From NCBI GenBank assembly GCA_963848825.1, contig CAWKFA010000015.1, positions 248,001 through 312,000 of the forward strand: DNA of 64,000 nt. The letters run 5' to 3'. Shown here in pieces: positions 39,237 to 48,431 of the stretch. The notes below the pieces were generated by a model that saw nothing but the letters and a program-made list of their open reading frames with translations, was not told the DNA's origin and ran no database searches. The stretch comes from CAVVSQ01 sp963848825. GTDB taxonomy: Bacteria; Planctomycetota; Planctomycetia; Gemmatales; Gemmataceae. The first letter of the stretch is position 1, and every line of letters starts with the position of its first letter. A program made the position numbers and the translations under genes.

Positions 39237-40549
39237 GTGAGCCTGCAACCTCCGAACCAAGTCGTGAAACTACAGACGGCACTGCATGCGAAAGCGAAGG
39301 CAGCTCCGACCTATCGGTTCTATCTGCTGTACGACAAGCTGTATCGCTGGGACGTGTTGGCTTTTGCCTACGACCGGTGCAAGTCCAACAAGGGCGCACC
39401 GGGAGTAGACGGTCAGACGTTCCAGGACATCGAAGCGTATGGCGAGGTTCGTTGGTTGGAGGAACTGGCGAAGGAACTCCAGGGAAAGACGTATCAGCCA
39501 AGTCCGGTGAAGCGGGTGTGGATCCCGAAGCCGGATGGCAAACAGCGACCGTTGGGGATTCCGACGATCCGCGACCGCGTGGTGCAGATGGCCGTGGTAT
39601 TGGTCTTGGAGCCGATCTTCGAGGCCGACCTACAGCCGGAACAATATGCGTACCGTCCTGGGAGAAGCGCACTGGACGCCGTCAAGGAAGTCCAGGAGTT
39701 GCTGAAAGCGGGCTATACGGATGTGGTGGATGCGGACTTGAGCGGGTATTTCGACAGTATTCCGCACGCCGAACTGATGAAGTCGGTGGCGCGTCGGGTC
39801 AGCGATCGGCACGTGTTGCATCTGGTGAAGATGTGGCTCGAAGCGCCGGTCGAAGAGACTGACGAACGCGGGCGGAAACGTCGTACGACACGCAACAAGG
39901 ACGAACACCGGGGCACGCCGCAAGGCGGAGTGCTATCGCCATTGCTGGCGAATTTGTATATGCGCCGGTTCATCATGGGATGGAAGCAGTTGGGCCACGC
40001 CGAGCGGCTGGACGCTCACATTGTCAACTATGCAGACGACTTTGTGATCTGCACGCGTGGCAACGCCGACGAGGCAATGCAGACGATGCGTGCGATGATG
40101 GAGAAGCTGAAGTTGACGGTGAACGAAAAGAAGACGCGTCGGGCGACCCTGCCGGATGGTGCGTTCACGTTCCTGGGGTACACGTTCTGTCGTCAACATT
40201 CGCGACGGACGGGCGAGGCCTACGTAGGTCCGCGTCCGGGCGTCAAGAAGATCCCGCGCTGTGTCGCGGCATCAGCGAATGGACGGATCGGCGGACGAGT
40301 CTGCGGGAGGTCTCCGAGCAAGTAGCTTATCTCAACCGCAAGTTGCGCGGTTGGGCGAACTACTTCAGTCTGGGCACCGTTGTCCAAGTTTACGAGATCG
40401 TGATGAAACACGTGCGTCGTAGACTACGTCGATGGCTGGGCGCCAAACACAAGGTGCGGACTTGGGGGTATGCACGCTTCCCGAATGAGTTTCTGCACGG
40501 GCAATTGCACTTGCTGCAATTGCGTGGAACGGCGCCGGGCGTGTCGTGA
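39237..40549 (+). CDS. ltrA: Group II intron reverse transcriptase/maturase, frameshifted near the end
   Basis: Intron-encoded protein of about 437 residues. RT blocks are visible: APGVDGQTF, RVWIPKPDGKQRPLGIPTIR, YAYRPGRSALDAV, VVDADLSGYFDSIPH, GTPQGGVLSPLLANLYM and the catalytic NYADDFVI. Maturase domain X includes FLGYTFC and LNRKLRGWANYFSLG. There is no HNH endonuclease. The frame changes near nt 40255, after RPGVKKIP. The start GTG 39237 has AAGGAG at 6-nt spacing. The open frame extends upstream to 38847, but that part is the structured intron RNA. Confidence 0.92.
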
Positions 40550-40574
40550 GCAATCGCCTGGTATTCTTGTCCGA

Positions 40575-40608
40575 GAGCCGGATGCGGGAAATCTGCACGT
40601 CCGGTTCG
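40575..40608 (+). ncRNA. Group II intron domain V
   Basis: The sequence gagccggatgcgggaaat through cacgtccggttc matches the conserved 34-nt domain V hairpin (AGC-type catalytic triad, GAAA-like loop, symmetrical GCCGGA/UCCGGUUC stem). It lies 26 nt after the maturase stop, as expected. Confidence 0.88.
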
Positions 40609-40694
40609 ATGAGCGGGAGATAGAAACGGGGTACGGCGTTCGGTACTAAGCCACGAAGGGGAAACCCGGACACACGGACATACCGTCGCCTAAC

Positions 40695-40856
40695 CTACCG
40701 CGCGTACCTCCCGACTCTACCGGTTGCCATATTCCCGAGCAGCCAGCAGACCCAGTAATCCTTCTCGACGATGACCGGCAAAGTTCCAAGGCGTGCGGCG
40801 GCTTCCTGGATGAAGACACCCCGCTCCTCTCGATCACGATTGGCCAATCGACTCAC
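40695..40856 (-). pseudogene. AbiEii-type nucleotidyltransferase toxin, truncated by the group II intron
   Basis: Only 53 codons remain. The frame starts at GTG 40856, overlapping the antitoxin stop (GTGA), and reads SRLANRDREERGVFIQEAAA and VIVEKDYWVCWLLG, the N-terminus of AbiEii/AbiGii nucleotidyltransferase toxins. After about codon 46 (nt 40721) it enters the intron 3' end and stops at 40695. The catalytic G-G-x-S nucleotidyltransferase core is absent, and no continuation was seen on the far side of the intron. Confidence 0.75.
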
Positions 40857-41485
40857 GCGTGTTCCTTCCCTTCCGCGACCGCCTGCAAAAATGGATGCAT
40901 CCAGGCGGGAGCCAGAGGGGTATCCAGCTTGAGCTGCTTACGGTCTTTCTCTGAGAGCAGCTTCCGCAATGGAGCGATCCGTTCCATCGTTACATGCACT
41001 TGCCCCAGGTACTTCAGGCCCTGGATCACCAGGCCACTCATACGTCCCGCCGCCGCCATCGCCCGTGGAGTCGTCCGCCGGAGAACGATCTCGCTTGCAC
41101 CGACCTTCAACCGGCGTGAAGGCCCGTCCGTCAAAAAGACGGCTTTGGCGGGAACTTGTTCCGAGAGGTGCAGAAGATTGGCGGCGTAGGCACCCGACGG
41201 CTGGATGCGTAGCCGATCCCGTCCCGCCAGTGCCGCGGCGATGGCGTCCACGGACGGAGAGAGCATCCCCAATTGCGGATGCGACTTCGGATAATCGTAC
41301 AGTCCCCGCGCCAGCCGTCGGAGGACGCCTTGCTTGACCAGGCGGTGGAGCGCGAAATCGACCCCTTGGCGGGGGCCAAGGTCGAGGAAATCGCCCGGAA
41401 CAAAGACGGAACCGCGCCCTGAGCCTCTGATGCGTGCAAGCATATTTTTTTCAACGCTTTGCGGATTATGTCGTACAGTTTTCAT
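40853..41485 (-). CDS. AbiEi-family antitoxin (DUF6088)
   Basis: A 210-residue type IV antitoxin-like protein. The N-terminal winged helix (RIRGSGRGSVFVPGDFLDLG, HRLVKQGVLRRLARGLYDYP) is followed by the AbiEi C-terminal domain (RLRIQPSGAYAANLLHLSEQ, then FLTDGPSRRLKVGASEIVLR). In AbiE systems this protein represses its own promoter and neutralises the cognate nucleotidyltransferase. Here the partner is truncated, so the antitoxin is an orphan. The start at 41485 is followed by a conserved N-terminus. The AT-rich 41486-41540 upstream is a likely promoter. Confidence 0.82.
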   Translation of the reverse strand: MKTVRHNPQSVEKNMLARIRGSGRGSVFVPGDFLDLGPRQGVDFALHRLVKQGVLRRLARGLYDYPKSHPQLGMLSPSVDAIAAALAGRDRLRIQPSGAYAANLLHLSEQVPAKAVFLTDGPSRRLKVGASEIVLRRTTPRAMAAAGRMSGLVIQGLKYLGQVHVTMERIAPLRKLLSEKDRKQLKLDTPLAPAWMHPFLQAVAEGKEHA

Positions 41486-41596
41486 ATAAGAAAAAATAGC
41501 ACTTTTTTCATAGACATTCAAGCCAAAATCTTTCATGGCCTCTGCCACGGCAGCATCCCGTGTACGGACGGCCAAGGCAACCGGCCGAAGAGATGA

Positions 41597-41646
41597 CCCA
41601 GGGGGCCAGGGGGCCATGTAAAAACATGGCCCCCTGGCCCCCTGGG
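41597..41646. repeat. GC-rich hairpin repeat R1
   Basis: Arms cccagggggccagggggcca-tg and ca-tggccccctggccccctggg pair perfectly over 22 bp around taaaaa. Two more copies, R2 and R3, lie at 43474-43523 and 43838-43887 in the same orientation. R1 and R2 also share the sequence that follows (ggta.cctctgg..tcctcgt). R1 lies just beyond the 3' end of the TOPRIM-AAA gene. Confidence 0.9.
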
Positions 41647-41666
41647 GGTACCCTCTGGGGTCCTCG

Positions 41667-43375
41667 TTATGCGGCGGGGAGATACCATTCCCAATGGGCA
41701 GCCGCGAGTATCGACGCTGGAATCTGTCGGGTGGCCAGGTTCAGCTTCGTCTTGGCGCACTTCAAGGTCCTTTGGCTGATCCCCTGTTCGTCGGCCTGGG
41801 TGAAAATGTCCTTGACCGGCACCGGCCCCGTGGCCAGGATTTTCAAGAGGAAATCCTCGGCCTCGGCGCCGGCGCCCTGCGTTTCGGGCTCCCCCAGGGC
41901 GGCGAAGACACTATCGAGGTCGGAGTCCGTTTCACAAAGCCAGGAGATGCGCGGCGCGGGCACGGCTTCGACCAGCTCGTAACGCAGCGCCATGGCCGGC
42001 CTACAGAGGTTGCTCTTGGTGACGCCCAGGAGGCGCTGGTGCGGCATTTCCGGGTCCTTGCACACGATGAGCGCACTGCGCACCGTGCCGATGATCCCGA
42101 TCGAGCCGCCGCCCCGGTAGATCACGTTGCGCCCGGGCTGCTTGTTGAGGTGCCGCACGACCAGCACGGCCGCCCCGGTGCGTTCCGCCATCTGGCAGAG
42201 CGGCATCAGGGCGCGGCGCACGCTCTGATCGTTGTGGGAGTGCACCGACTCGTCCAAAAACGCCATGAGCGGATCGATCACCACGAGCTTGGCGGCATGG
42301 TCGAGGATGACCTTTTCCAAATTTGGCACGTCAAAAGGCAACGACACCGCCCGGCTGGCGACGCGGAGTTGCGTGCTGCCCGTCATTTCAACCGGCACCT
42401 CCATGGCATTGAAGCTGATGACGTGGGCGAGCTGCGCCCGGCGGCTTCGAGGCGTGGGCGAATGGTGTCGGCCAGGCCGTCCTCGGTGCTCAGCAAGATC
42501 ACCTTGGCCGGCGGCAGCGCGCTGCCCTGGTCGCAGGCGGGCATCGGCAAGCCGCAGGTGACTCGGGCGGCGACATCGAGCGTGATCGTCGATTTGCCCA
42601 GGCCGGGATCGCCGTCGAGGATCGTGAGTTTGCCCAGCGGAATGCGTCCCGGCCAGAGCCAGGTGACCTTTTCGATGAGCACGTCCGCGAGCACGACGGT
42701 CTGGGGTTGCGCCTGGCGGGCGAGGGGTCGCTCGCCGGCGGCGACGGTCGTGGCATCGGCGGTTCGCAGGAGCGCCAGCGATGCCGGTTTGGCCGCGCTC
42801 AGGGCCGTTGTCAGTGCCGCGAGAAACCGGTCCGGATCAAGTACGTGCAAGTCCGCCACGTCCTTGATCCCCGCCGGCATGCCGAAGAGCAAGACCTGCC
42901 CCTCGAAACGCAACTCGACCAGGCGGTGCAGCACCGATTTCTTGAAGACTTGTCCCCCCTGGTCGGGCTCGACATGAACATAGAGGCTGCGCACATTGGC
43001 CAAATGCTCCGCAGTCAGCGTCTTGGCCGTGCCGGCTCCGGGCAAACCAAGGGCCGGCAGATCGTGATGCCACAGCGCCCAGCAATCGGATTCCCCCTCC
43101 ACGAGAAAGAGAATTTCCTTGTCGGCGGCCTCGTGAATCTTCCATCGGCCATAAGCGGAGAGCGGGGTGTTTTTGGGCCAATAGGTGCCCTCTTTCGCTT
43201 TGAGGGCACAGCGTCTTTTGACCGCCAGGTGGTAGCCGGTCTCATCGAGATACTCAATGCCGACGCCGTCGGGCAAATCGGCCAGGCCGAGCTTGAGCAG
43301 GAACGATTCAGGCAACTTTTTCGCCTCCGCCAGGCTGGCGACGCGCAGCGGAACAGACAGGACGTTGTACGCCAT
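41667..43375 (-). CDS. TOPRIM-AAA (RepA-like) primase/helicase-type protein, frameshifted
   Basis: A protein of about 569 residues typical of plasmids, phages or integrated elements. The N-terminal part ends in a TOPRIM fold (ILFLVEGESDCWALWHHD, then LYVHVEPDQGG). A RecA-like AAA domain follows: Walker A ILDGDPGLGKSTITLDVAAR, VILLSTEDG, LVVIDPLMAFLDE (Walker B) and VLVVRHLNKQPG. The C-terminus may hold a winged helix. The frame changes near nt 42430. Start ATG 43375 has AAGGAG upstream. It is bracketed by hairpin repeats R1 and R2, and the first 50 codons are repeated in a truncated copy at 43590-43748. This suggests a replication gene of a mobile element. Confidence 0.8.
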
Positions 43376-43473
43376 GGGGTGCTCCTTCAAAAATAAATGC
43401 CCGGAGTGTGGTAGAAGCCAACGGTAACACACTTGGGTGTTGACGGTGTTAGCCCAAAATGAACGACACCGAC

Positions 43474-43523
43474 CCAGGGGCCCAGGGGGCCATTTAAAAA
43501 CATGGCCCCCTGGCCCCCTGGGG
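43474..43523. repeat. GC-rich hairpin repeat R2
   Basis: Arms cccaggggcccagggggccat and atggccccctggccccctggg around ttaaaaac, with one substitution relative to R1 and R3. It lies 99 nt upstream of the TOPRIM-AAA start. The flank before it (aaatga.cgacaccgaccc) is shared with R3. Confidence 0.9.
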
Positions 43524-43563
43524 TATCCTCTGGTCCTCGTCACTCGCTAGATTTCTAGCCGTA

Positions 43564-43598
43564 AGTATGTAGCGTGGGCTTAAGCCACGCTACATACT
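43564..43598. repeat. 14-bp-arm palindrome (gtagcgtgg type)
   Basis: Arms agtatgtagcgtgg and ccacgctacatact around gcttaag pair perfectly. It lies at the end of the truncated TOPRIM copy. The shape is that of a REP-like element or terminator. Confidence 0.75.
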
Positions 43599-43748
43599 TT
43601 TACTCATATGGCCAGGGGCATGTAAGATGCCGATGCTGCCGCTGTCGCGCAAATCGGACAGGGCGAGCTTGTACAGGGAGGATTCAGGCTCTCTTTCGCC
43701 TCCGAGGTTGGCAGTGCACAGCGTGACGGATATGACGTTGTACGCCAT
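43590..43748 (-). pseudogene. Truncated duplicate of the TOPRIM-AAA gene 5' end
   Basis: Reads MAYNVISVTLCTANLGG and SSLYKLALSDLRDSGSIGIL, a diverged copy of the first 50 residues of the gene starting at 43375 (MAYNVLSVPLRVASL, FLLKLGLADLPDGVGIEYL). The upstream 90 nt and hairpin R3 are also copies of the R2 region. The rest of the gene is absent. It records a duplication followed by decay. Confidence 0.75.
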
Positions 43749-44070
43749 GGTGTGCTCATTCCAAAATAAATGCTGTCGTAGGAGCCAATGTAACACAATT
43801 GGGAGGCCTTGGGTTAGCCTAAAATGACCGACACCGACCCAGGGGGCCAGGGGGCCATTTAAAAACATGGCCCCCTGGCCCCCTGGGGTCCTCCTCTCTG
43901 CCCTCTACCCTAATCGAACGTATTATTGGCACGGAGGGATTCCTCCGCTTGCGGGAAATTTTCCCTCGCCTGGCGGAGATTGCCGGCGCGAAATACTGTA
44001 GAATAGCTTCACGCCAAAAACCTCGGCAACCTCTCAGCCGCCACGATCCACCAACTGTAAAAATAGCTGC
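43749..44070. other. Intergenic region with hairpin R3
   Basis: Holds the duplicated leader of the TOPRIM gene, hairpin R3 and about 180 bp before the ATP-grasp gene. No gene is recognised. Confidence 0.5.
43838..43887. repeat. GC-rich hairpin repeat R3
   Basis: Arms cccagggggccagggggccat and atggccccctggccccctggg around ttaaaaac, 90 nt upstream of the truncated TOPRIM copy. Same orientation as R1 and R2. Confidence 0.9.
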
Positions 44071-46664
44071 ATGAGCACGACCTCCGTCAATGAAAGCGAC
44101 CACGAGGCAGCGCCTTTTTTTAATGGCTATCAGGGCCTGGACGGCTTTGATGAAATGCTCGACGCTCGGGGCAGTCTGCGCGAGCACTGGCGGACTTTCA
44201 GCGACGCGCTCGAAAACCTGGGGCATGACGAATTTCGCCATCGCTGGCAGGAGGCCAAGGACCTCATTCGCGAGAATGGCGTCACCTACAACGTTTACGG
44301 CGATCCACGCGGCCTGGACAGGCCATGGCAAATGGACCCGTTGCCGGTGCTGATCGACGCCAACGAAGCCGGCATCATCGAGGCCGGGCTCATCCAGCGC
44401 TGCCGGCTGCTCGAAGCGATCCTCGCCGACCTTTACGGTCCGCAAACCCTCCTAAAGAATGGGCTGCTGCCGCCAGAGCTGGTTCTCGCCAATCCGGGGT
44501 TCTTGCGGCCTTGCCATGGTTTGCGTTTGCCCGGCAACCGCTACCTTCACCTCGTGGCGATGGATCTGGGGCGCGGGCCGGACGGCGGTATTCGCGTGCT
44601 TGGCGACCGGACGCAAGCACCGTCCGGGGCCGGTTATGCGCTGGAAAACCGCATCGTTTCGTCACGCATGTTGCCGGAAGTCTTTCGCGATTGCCGGGTG
44701 CAGCGGCTTGCTCTTTTCTTCCGGACCTTGCGCGATACCCTCCGGGGCCTGGCCCCTTTGAATCGCGACAATCCGCGCACCGTTCTCTTGACGCCGGGCC
44801 CATTCAACGAAACCTATTTTGAGCACGCCTATCTCGCGCGTTACCTCGGCTATACCCTGGTGGAAGGCGGCGACCTGACGATCCGCGACAACAAGGTTTT
44901 TCTCAAACTGCTCGACGGCTTGCAGCCGGTCGATGTGATCCTGCGCCGTCTCGACGACGATTTTTGCGACCCCTTGGAGCTGCGCCGATTCGTTCCTCGG
45001 GGTACCCGGGCTGGTGCAAGTCGTTCGGGCCGGCAATGTTGCCGTGGCCAATTGCCTGGGCAGCGGCCTGGTGCAGACGCCCGCGCTCATGCCTTATCTG
45101 CCGGCGCTTTGCCAACATCTTCTAGGCGAGGAACTGCACCTGCCCTCGGTGCCGGCCTACTGGTGCGGCGATACCGAGGCCCGCCAATACGTGCTGGCCA
45201 ATTTGCAGCGGATGGTTGTCAAGCCGACCTTCCCGACCATGCGTTTCAATCCGGTCTTCGGCGAGAAATTGACGCGCGACCAGCTCAGCAATCTCGCTGA
45301 CAAGATCCGGGCCAATCCGCTCGCTTACGTGGGCCAGGACCATCTCAACCTGTCCACCACGCCTGTGCTCACCGACGAGGGGATCGGCGCTCGCCACCTT
45401 GTCGTGCGTACTTACTTGACCGCCACGGATACCTCCTTCACGCTCATGCCGGGCGGGCTGTCCCGGTTCACCGCATCGGGCGACACGATGATAGTCTCGC
45501 TCCAGCAGGGGGGCGGCAGCAAGGATACCTGGATGCTGACCACCGGGCCGGTCAGCACGTTCAGCATGCTGCGTCCCGCGGCGGGCCCCGTCGGTCTCAA
45601 TCGCGGCGGCAACGACCTGCCCAGCCGTGCCGCCGACAACTTGTTTTGGCTCGGCCGCTATGTGGAGCGTGCGGAAAGCCTGGTGCGACTGCTGCGCGGC
45701 ATTCTCGTGCGTCTCACGGAAAAGTCGGGCGTCGCGGAAGTACCGGAATTGCCGTCGCTCTTGTGCGCTTTGACCACGCTTTACCAGTGTTTTCCCGGCT
45801 TCGTCGGCGAGGGAAGCGAAGCACGCCTGGCCCACCCCGAGGAAGAGCTGTACGCCATTGTGTTCAATCAAGACCGCGCCGGCAGCATGGCTTATACCTT
45901 GCATTCGCTTTACCGCGTCGCCAGCTCGGCACGCGACCGGATTTCGATGGACATGTGGCGCGTCCTGAGCGGCCTGGACCTCTTCGACGCGCAAGAACAA
46001 CAGCTGGTCAAACGGCGAAGCGCAAGAACTCACCACCCTCAGCGACCTGCTCGATCTGCTCAACCGCAGCGTCTTGACGCTGGCGGCCTTCGGCGGCCTG
46101 GCCATGGAAAGCATGACGCGCGGCCATGGCTGGCGCTTTCTCGACATGGGCGCAAGACTGGAGCGCTGCCAGCACATCGTCGGCCTCATTCGCGCCACGC
46201 TCACCACCGTTTCCGCCAACGAGGCCCCCCTCCTGGAAGCCCTGCTCGAAATCGCCGACAGCTCGATGACCTTCCGCCGCCGCTACCTGACCACGTTACA
46301 GGCCGCCCCGGTCCTCGATTTGCTTCTGGCCGACGAAAGCAATCCGCGGTCGTTGGCCTACCAGCTCGTGTGCATCAACGACGACGTCGATCACTTGCCC
46401 CAACAGGCGCCGCACGCCGGCCGCAGCCCCGAACAGCGGCTGGCGCTGGCGCTGCTCACGTCGATCCAGCTGGCCGACATCGATCGCCTGGCCACCCTCA
46501 GCTCCAAGAATACCCGGCCTCACCTGGAAGACTTGCTGGTTCGCTTCGAAGCCGAGTTGCCGGTGCTGTCGGACAAGATCACGCACCATTTTCTCAGCCA
46601 TTTGCAAACATCCCGGCACCTTGCGACCGGCGTGGTCGAGACAAGTTTGCCGGCGCCGAAATAG
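44071..46664 (+). CDS. Circularly permuted ATP-grasp / alpha-E domain fusion protein, two frameshifts
   Basis: About 864 residues. The N-terminal CP_ATPgrasp part contains LIRENGVTYNVYGDPRG, WQMDPLPVLIDANEAG, LLTPGPFNETYFEHAYLARY and LVQTPALMPYLPALCQHLLG. The C-terminal alpha-E domain starts at LPSRAADNLFWLGRYVERAE and includes GGLAMESMTRGHGWRFLDMG with RLERC. Frames change near nt 44995 and 46020. In many genomes these are two adjacent genes, and here they are one polypeptide. The family has been proposed to form peptide or amide bonds, but no activity is firmly assigned. A transglutaminase gene follows by 8 nt. Confidence 0.87.
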
Positions 46665-46672
46665 GAGCGCCC

Positions 46673-47581
46673 GTGCTTTACCGCGTCAATCATGCCACGA
46701 CGTACGTCTACAGCCAGCCTGTGACCCTCTGCCACAACCTCTTGCACCTGCAGCCGCGCAGCGGGCCGCGCCAAACCTGCCGGCGTTCGCAAATCCTGGT
46801 AGCGCCCCTGCCAGGCGTGCTGTTGCACGATACGGACTATTTCGGCAATGCCACGCTCTTTTTCACCATTCAGGAGCCGCATCCGAAGCTGACGGTGACG
46901 GCGCACCACACGGTGGAGGTTACCGCCCCTGTCGCCACGGCCGAAGTGCCAATGCCGGCCTGGGACCTGGCCGCGCCTCAGGTGCGTGCCGACCATGGTG
47001 CCGAAGGAATCGACGCCTATCAATATGTCTTCAATTCCTGCTATATCAAGGTCGGGACGCAACTGCTGGATTATGCGCGGCCGTCGTTTCCGCCGGGGCG
47101 GCCGCTTCTGGAAGGCGTTCTCGACCTGACGCGCCGCATTTACGAGGAATTTCAGTACGATCCGAAGGCAACCACCATCGCGACGCCTCTTGCCGAGGTG
47201 CTGGCCCACCGGCGCGGCGTTTGCCAGGATTTCGCTCACCTGCAGATTGGTTGCCTGCGTGCTCTTGGCTTGCCCGTGCGCTACGTCAGCGGCTACTTGC
47301 TCACCAATCCACCGGACGGCGAGGAACGCCTGGTTGGCGCCGACGCCTCTCATGCCTGGCTGTCCTTCTATTGTCCGGGCATTGGCTGGACCGATGTCGA
47401 TCCGACCAACAATCAGCTGCCCACGGATAAACACATCACCCTGGCGTGGGGCCGAGACTACGACGATGTCAGTCCCGTAAAAGGAATCATTCTTGGGGGC
47501 GGCCGGCATAGTGTCAGCGTGGCGGTCGACGTGGTGCCGCTTGAGGAGACGCCGTCGCGCTCCAAACCTGGCGTGCGCTAG
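46673..47581 (+). CDS. Transglutaminase-like cysteine protease family protein
   Basis: A 302-residue protein with an N-terminal Bact_transglu_N beta domain (YRVNHATTYVYSQPVTLCHN, LLHLQPRSGPRQTC) and the transglutaminase core. The nucleophile is in RRGVCQDFAHLQIGCLRALG. RYVSGYL follows, His is in GADASHAWLSFYCPG and Asp in WTDVDPTNN. GTG 46673 with AGGAG at 6-nt spacing is the start. The partner gene with CP-ATP-grasp and alpha-E domains is directly upstream. The set may make and break or crosslink peptide bonds. The gene ends 8 nt from the convergent fwdC. Confidence 0.9.
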   Translation: MLYRVNHATTYVYSQPVTLCHNLLHLQPRSGPRQTCRRSQILVAPLPGVLLHDTDYFGNATLFFTIQEPHPKLTVTAHHTVEVTAPVATAEVPMPAWDLAAPQVRADHGAEGIDAYQYVFNSCYIKVGTQLLDYARPSFPPGRPLLEGVLDLTRRIYEEFQYDPKATTIATPLAEVLAHRRGVCQDFAHLQIGCLRALGLPVRYVSGYLLTNPPDGEERLVGADASHAWLSFYCPGIGWTDVDPTNNQLPTDKHITLAWGRDYDDVSPVKGIILGGGRHSVSVAVDVVPLEETPSRSKPGVR

Positions 47582-47589
47582 CAATTCGT

Positions 47590-48412
47590 CTATGTGGGTG
47601 AAACGGCCGTTTTGGCTTGCCAAACGAAAATCTCTCCCTTGCCGGCAACGGCGCTGTCGCCCGAATAGCGCCGGTAGTCTCCTGCGCGTGGGTAGGCAGG
47701 CCAGCCCCAGGGATTGCAAGTGTTTGGCATAGATGCCCAGGAAGGTGGGCTGATAGGCGCTGGCGAAAGCGAAGGTGGGCAAGAGGGGCAGCGAAGTCAG
47801 CGATACAATCGTGCCGCGCGCCATCCAGGCACCGGTGCGGAGTTCAGCGCCGCTTAGCAGGAAAATGGTGCCCCCCTTCATTTGCAGACCGGTGAAATCG
47901 CGTGCTGGCCCGCCCACGACAATCAGGCCGCGCCGCATGCGCATGCCTACTTCCAGGCCCGCGCCGCCACCAATAAGAATCGTGCCGCCTTTCATGCCGG
48001 TCGGGCTGCCTCGATAGGCCGCGCCAATCTGTCCGCCGGCGTTGCCGCCAATCCGGATGAGCCCGCCCGTCATCTCGGCGCCCACCCAGTCCGACGCGTT
48101 GCCGGTGACCTCGATGGTGCCAGACTTCATGGCGGCGCCCAGGTGCATGCCCGCATTGCCCACGACGCGCAGGCGGCCCCCGGCCATGCCATGCCCAAGC
48201 CATTTCACCTTGCTGGCATCGCCGTGAATTTCAATCTCATCATCCACGGTGCCGTCCACCGTGAAGAAGGCATCCAGGCGACAGCGACGTTTCCCCAGAA
48301 ATACCGGCAGTCCCCTGATGGCGTCGAGTGGCAGGCCCGCCATCGCCGGCGGCGTGATATTTTCCGCCTCCAGGGGTACGGAGGGCTGTTCTTTGAGAAT
48401 AAGGGTCAGCAT
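47590..48412 (-). CDS. fwdC: Formylmethanofuran dehydrogenase subunit C, frameshifted near the end
   Basis: A beta-helix subunit of about 273 residues (also called FhcC), related to the GltB C-terminal domain. It shows the repeating G-x3-G-x2-M-x2-G-x-I-x-V-x-G pattern (MAGGRLRVVGNAGMHLGAAM, KSGTIEVTGNASDWVGAEM, TGGLIRIGGNAGGQIGAAYR). The frame changes near nt 47690. The resulting ending GDYRRYSGDSAVAGKGEIFV and WQAKTAVSPT-stop (47590) fits the family. Without it an implausible 370-residue extension would run through the gene on the other strand. It is last in the fwdD-B-A-C run, 19 nt after fwdA. Confidence 0.9.
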
Positions 48413-48431
48413 TGCAGCTTTCGTTCACCGA

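Larger units (their letters stand above)
38730..40720 (+). mobile_element. Group II intron
   Basis: A retroelement of about 1990 bp. The 5' end GTGCG at 38730 follows the palindrome directly. The RNA part (38730-39236) precedes the maturase ORF. Domain V is at 40575-40608 and the 3' end is placed at ...gactctac (40720), where the sequence returns to an AbiEii reading frame on the other strand. Boundaries are inferred from consensus and from this frame return. Insertion just after a hairpin resembles the habit of class IIC introns, but the class was not established. Confidence 0.8.

Noticed and set aside
41486..41617. Longer N-terminus for the AbiEi antitoxin (MAPWPPGS...)
   Set aside because: These codons are the translation of hairpin repeat R1. 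The conserved protein starts at 41485.
41694..42977. 427-codon open frame on the plus strand
   Set aside because: Antisense to the TOPRIM-AAA gene, whose TOPRIM and Walker motifs are clear.
43376..43543. Longer N-terminus for the TOPRIM-AAA protein
   Set aside because: It would translate hairpin R2. ATG 43375 with AAGGAG and the MAYNV start, repeated in the duplicate, is preferred.
46520..47589. Extension of fwdC by about 350 codons through the transglutaminase region
   Set aside because: The extension has no similarity to FwdC, and a single frame correction near 47690 gives the normal family ending at 47590.
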